This document shows, in pieces, positions 61,851-64,000 of a stretch of 64,000 nt of DNA. Within the stretch, counting starts at the first letter, position 1, and each line of letters begins with the position of its first letter. The stretch is from Pseudomonas fluorescens (GTDB lineage Bacteria; Pseudomonadota; Gammaproteobacteria; Pseudomonadales; Pseudomonadaceae). The translations under genes were made by a program, and so were the position numbers. Location: positions 5,270,001 to 5,334,000 of the forward strand of contig NZ_LT907842.1 of the NCBI RefSeq assembly GCF_900215245.1, read 5' to 3'. Below the pieces are notes generated by a model. It saw only the letters and a program-made list of their open reading frames with translations, searched no databases and was not told the origin of the DNA.

Positions 61851-64000
61851 GCTACAGCGTTGCGGTGCGGGCGCTGTGTGAGTTCACGGCCAAGGTCGGC
61901 GACCTCGACCTGCGCTTCACGCCGTCGCCCAGCGCCCAGGAAGGTATCGTCGGCCATCGCACGGTCGCCTCGCGACGCAGTGCGCATTATCAACACGAAG
62001 TGGCCCTGGAAGGCGAATTCCAACAGCTCAGGGTGCGGGGCAGGGCGGACGGCTATGACCCGGACAGCAACCGCCTCGAAGAGGTGAAAACCTATCGCGG
62101 CGACCTCGACGCCCAGCCCGCCAACCATCGGCAACTGCATTGGGCCCAGGTCAAAGTGTACGGCTGGTTGATGTGCCAGAAACTCGGCCTGCATGAAATC
62201 GACCTCGCGCTGGTGTACTTCGACATCGTCGGTGAGGGTGAAACCTTGCTGAACCAGCGTTTTCACGCGGCCGAGCTGGAGCGGTTCTTCAACCAGCAAT
62301 GTGCGCTGTTCCTGGGCTGGGCGCGCGAGGAAATGCAGCACCGCGACGCGCGCAACAGCGCTGCACAACGCCTGGCCTTCCCGCATGCCGAGTTTCGTCC
62401 CGGCCAGCGCGCGCTGGCCGAGTCCGTCTACAAGGCGGTCAGCACCGGCCGCTGCCTGATGGCCCAGGCGCCCACCGGCATCGGCAAAACCGTCGGCACG
62501 CTCTTTCCGATGCTCAAGGCCCTGGCGCCGCAGCAATTGGACAAGGTGTTCTTCCTCACTGCCAAGACCCCGGGCCGCAAGCTGGCACTCGACGCTGCCC
62601 AGGTGCTGTTCGACAGCAGCCCCGAGCTGGCGCTGCGGGTGCTGGAACTGGTGGCGCGGGACAAGGCGTGCGAACACCTGGACAAAGCCTGTCACGGTGA
62701 TTCCTGCCCCTTGGCCAAGGGCTTTTACGATCGCCTGCCGGCCGCGCGCACGGCAGCCTCGAAGGTACAGCTGCTGGACCAACGCAACCTGCGCGACGTC
62801 GCCCTGGCCCATGACGTGTGCCCGTATTACCTCAGCCAGGAAATGGCGCGCTGGACTGATCTGGTGGTCGCCGACTACAACTATTATTTCGACTTTGGCG
62901 CCATGCTGTTCGGCCTCGCCCAGTTGAACCAATGGCGCGCCGCAGTGCTGGTGGACGAAGCCCACAACTTGGTGGAGCGCGCCCGCGCGATGTACAGCGC
63001 CAGCCTCGACCAATACAGCCTCCACACCCTGCGCGACGCTGCCCCCGAGCCGTTGAAGAAACCCTTGCAGCGCCTGAACCGCGAATGGAACGCCTTGCAC
63101 AAGGAGCAGCTCGCGCCGTACCAGGCCTATGCCACCAAGCCGGACAAACTGCTCCAGGCCCTGAGCCTGTGCACCAGCGCCATGGGCGACCACTTCAACG
63201 AGCACCCCGAAGCCCTCGCCGGCGACCTGCAAGCGTTCTATTTCGAGGCGCTGCAATTTGCCAAAGTGGCCGAGCTGTTCAATGAACAGTTCATTTTCGA
63301 TATCAGCAAGCGTCAGTTCGGCGGCAAGCGCAGTGCGTCAACGTTGTGCCTGCGAAACGTGGTGCCCGCCGAATTCATCCGTCCCAGGCTGACGGCGGCG
63401 CGCAGCAGCGTGTTGTTTTCCGCGACGCTCAGCCCGCGTCACTATTACGCCGACTTGTTGGGGTTGCCGGCGGATACCGCCTGGATTGATGTGGAATCGC
63501 CGTTCAAGGCCGAGCAATTGCAGGTGCGTATCGTCGATGAAATCTCTACGCGGTTTGTGCATCGCCAAGCCTCACTGGAACCCATCGTCGAGTTGATTGC
63601 CCGGCAGTTCGCGGCGCAACCGGGCAACTACCTGGCGTTTTTCAGCAGTTTCGATTACTTGCAGCAAGTGGCGCAATTGATGGCCGAACGGCACCCGCAG
63701 GTCGCGCTGTGGTTGCAATCACGCGGCATGGCCGAGGCCGAGCGGCAGGCATTTCTTGAGCAATTCACCCAGCACAGCCAGGGCGTCGGCTTTGCGGTGT
63801 TGGGCGGCGCGTTTGGCGAGGGTATTGATTTGCCCGGCGCGCGCTTGATCGGGGCGTTTGTTGCCACCTTGGGCTTGCCGCAACTGAACCCGATCAACGA
63901 GCAAATGAAAGCGCGCATGGGCGCGATTTTCGGCGCGGGCTACGACTACACCTATCTGTATCCCGGTATCCAGAAAGTGGTGCAGGCGGCGGGTCGAGTG
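61847..64000 (+). CDS. Rad3/DinG-family DNA helicase with N-terminal nuclease domain (3' end missing)
   Basis: An open frame from TTG 61847 to the right edge, 718 codons so far with no stop. The N-terminal 160 residues look like a PD-(D/E)xK nuclease: Asp68 (RGRADGYD), Glu79 and Lys81 (EEVKTY). Helicase motif I is QAPTGIGKT (Lys214), motif II DEAH (370-373). Four cysteines, Cys275, Cys282, Cys287 and Cys325, are placed like the XPD-type 4Fe-4S cluster. There is no ATG near; related proteins begin (M)SYSVAVRALCEF, so TTG-AGC-TAC is the probable start, overlapping the FAN1 stop. Confidence 0.88.
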   Translation, partial: MSYSVAVRALCEFTAKVGDLDLRFTPSPSAQEGIVGHRTVASRRSAHYQHEVALEGEFQQLRVRGRADGYDPDSNRLEEVKTYRGDLDAQPANHRQLHWAQVKVYGWLMCQKLGLHEIDLALVYFDIVGEGETLLNQRFHAAELERFFNQQCALFLGWAREEMQHRDARNSAAQRLAFPHAEFRPGQRALAESVYKAVSTGRCLMAQAPTGIGKTVGTLFPMLKALAPQQLDKVFFLTAKTPGRKLALDAAQVLFDSSPELALRVLELVARDKACEHLDKACHGDSCPLAKGFYDRLPAARTAASKVQLLDQRNLRDVALAHDVCPYYLSQEMARWTDLVVADYNYYFDFGAMLFGLAQLNQWRAAVLVDEAHNLVERARAMYSASLDQYSLHTLRDAAPEPLKKPLQRLNREWNALHKEQLAPYQAYATKPDKLLQALSLCTSAMGDHFNEHPEALAGDLQAFYFEALQFAKVAELFNEQFIFDISKRQFGGKRSASTLCLRNVVPAEFIRPRLTAARSSVLFSATLSPRHYYADLLGLPADTAWIDVESPFKAEQLQVRIVDEISTRFVHRQASLEPIVELIARQFAAQPGNYLAFFSSFDYLQQVAQLMAERHPQVALWLQSRGMAEAERQAFLEQFTQHSQGVGFAVLGGAFGEGIDLPGARLIGAFVATLGLPQLNPINEQMKARMGAIFGAGYDYTYLYPGIQKVVQAAGRV

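Overview
The window reads as chromosome of a Pseudomonas of the P. fluorescens group. Evidence: an aprA-inh-aprDEF-pspA-pspB-tliA secreted protease/lipase locus in the order known from that group, a MexEF-type efflux pair, a benABCDK cluster with a BenR/XylS-type regulator, a DUF1652 protein, REP elements with GTGGGAGCGGGCTTGCTCGC-like arms, and high third-position GC. I saw no tRNA, rRNA, CRISPR array or complete insertion sequence.

Left part (1-9.4 kb): the 5' end of mexF and all of mexE on the minus strand, with a nod-box-like palindrome upstream. A gene-poor stretch follows, then an exported isochorismatase-fold hydrolase, a LysR regulator, a prolyl-oligopeptidase family peptidase and an ABC exporter half-transporter.

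8.4-14.6 kb: the benzoate dihydroxylation cluster. benR is followed at once by two 15-bp direct repeats that fit the XylS/BenR operator. benABCD (dioxygenase, reductase, cis-diol dehydrogenase) and the transporter benK come next.

15.2-25.4 kb: an amine or gamma-glutamyl compound island. A sigma-54-like promoter precedes a GntR regulator, a polar amino acid ABC transporter and a cytoplasmic gamma-glutamyltransferase-like enzyme. Next come the decayed tail of one SDR gene and the decayed start of an aminotransferase gene. These are followed by an intact LysR / SDR / class III aminotransferase / glutamine-synthetase-like set. The decayed aminotransferase start matches the intact gene about 2 kb away.

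25.6-44.5 kb: a LysR/MDR dehydrogenase divergent pair, an unrecognised 476-residue protein translationally coupled to a MocR-like regulator, pgm, a pirin, a UvrD-like helicase, a DUF1652 protein and an NTF2/AraC fusion regulator. An oxidase-cupin-polyamine binding protein run and a LuxR / APC permease / P1 peptidase set end this part.

44.5-59.1 kb: extracellular enzymes. The metalloprotease AprA, its inhibitor and its type I secretion system AprDEF are followed by two tandem subtilase autotransporters and the RTX lipase TliA, which probably also leaves through AprDEF. GC-rich hairpins built from the same 9-bp arm flank aprA, and an RsmA-consensus site overlaps its ribosome binding site. REP/REPIN elements separate pspA, pspB and tliA.

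59.1-64 kb: two very small Tyr/Gly/His-rich exported proteins, a YgdI/YgdR-type lipoprotein, a FAN1-type nuclease, and an overlapping Rad3-family helicase with an N-terminal nuclease domain that starts at TTG and runs off the right end.
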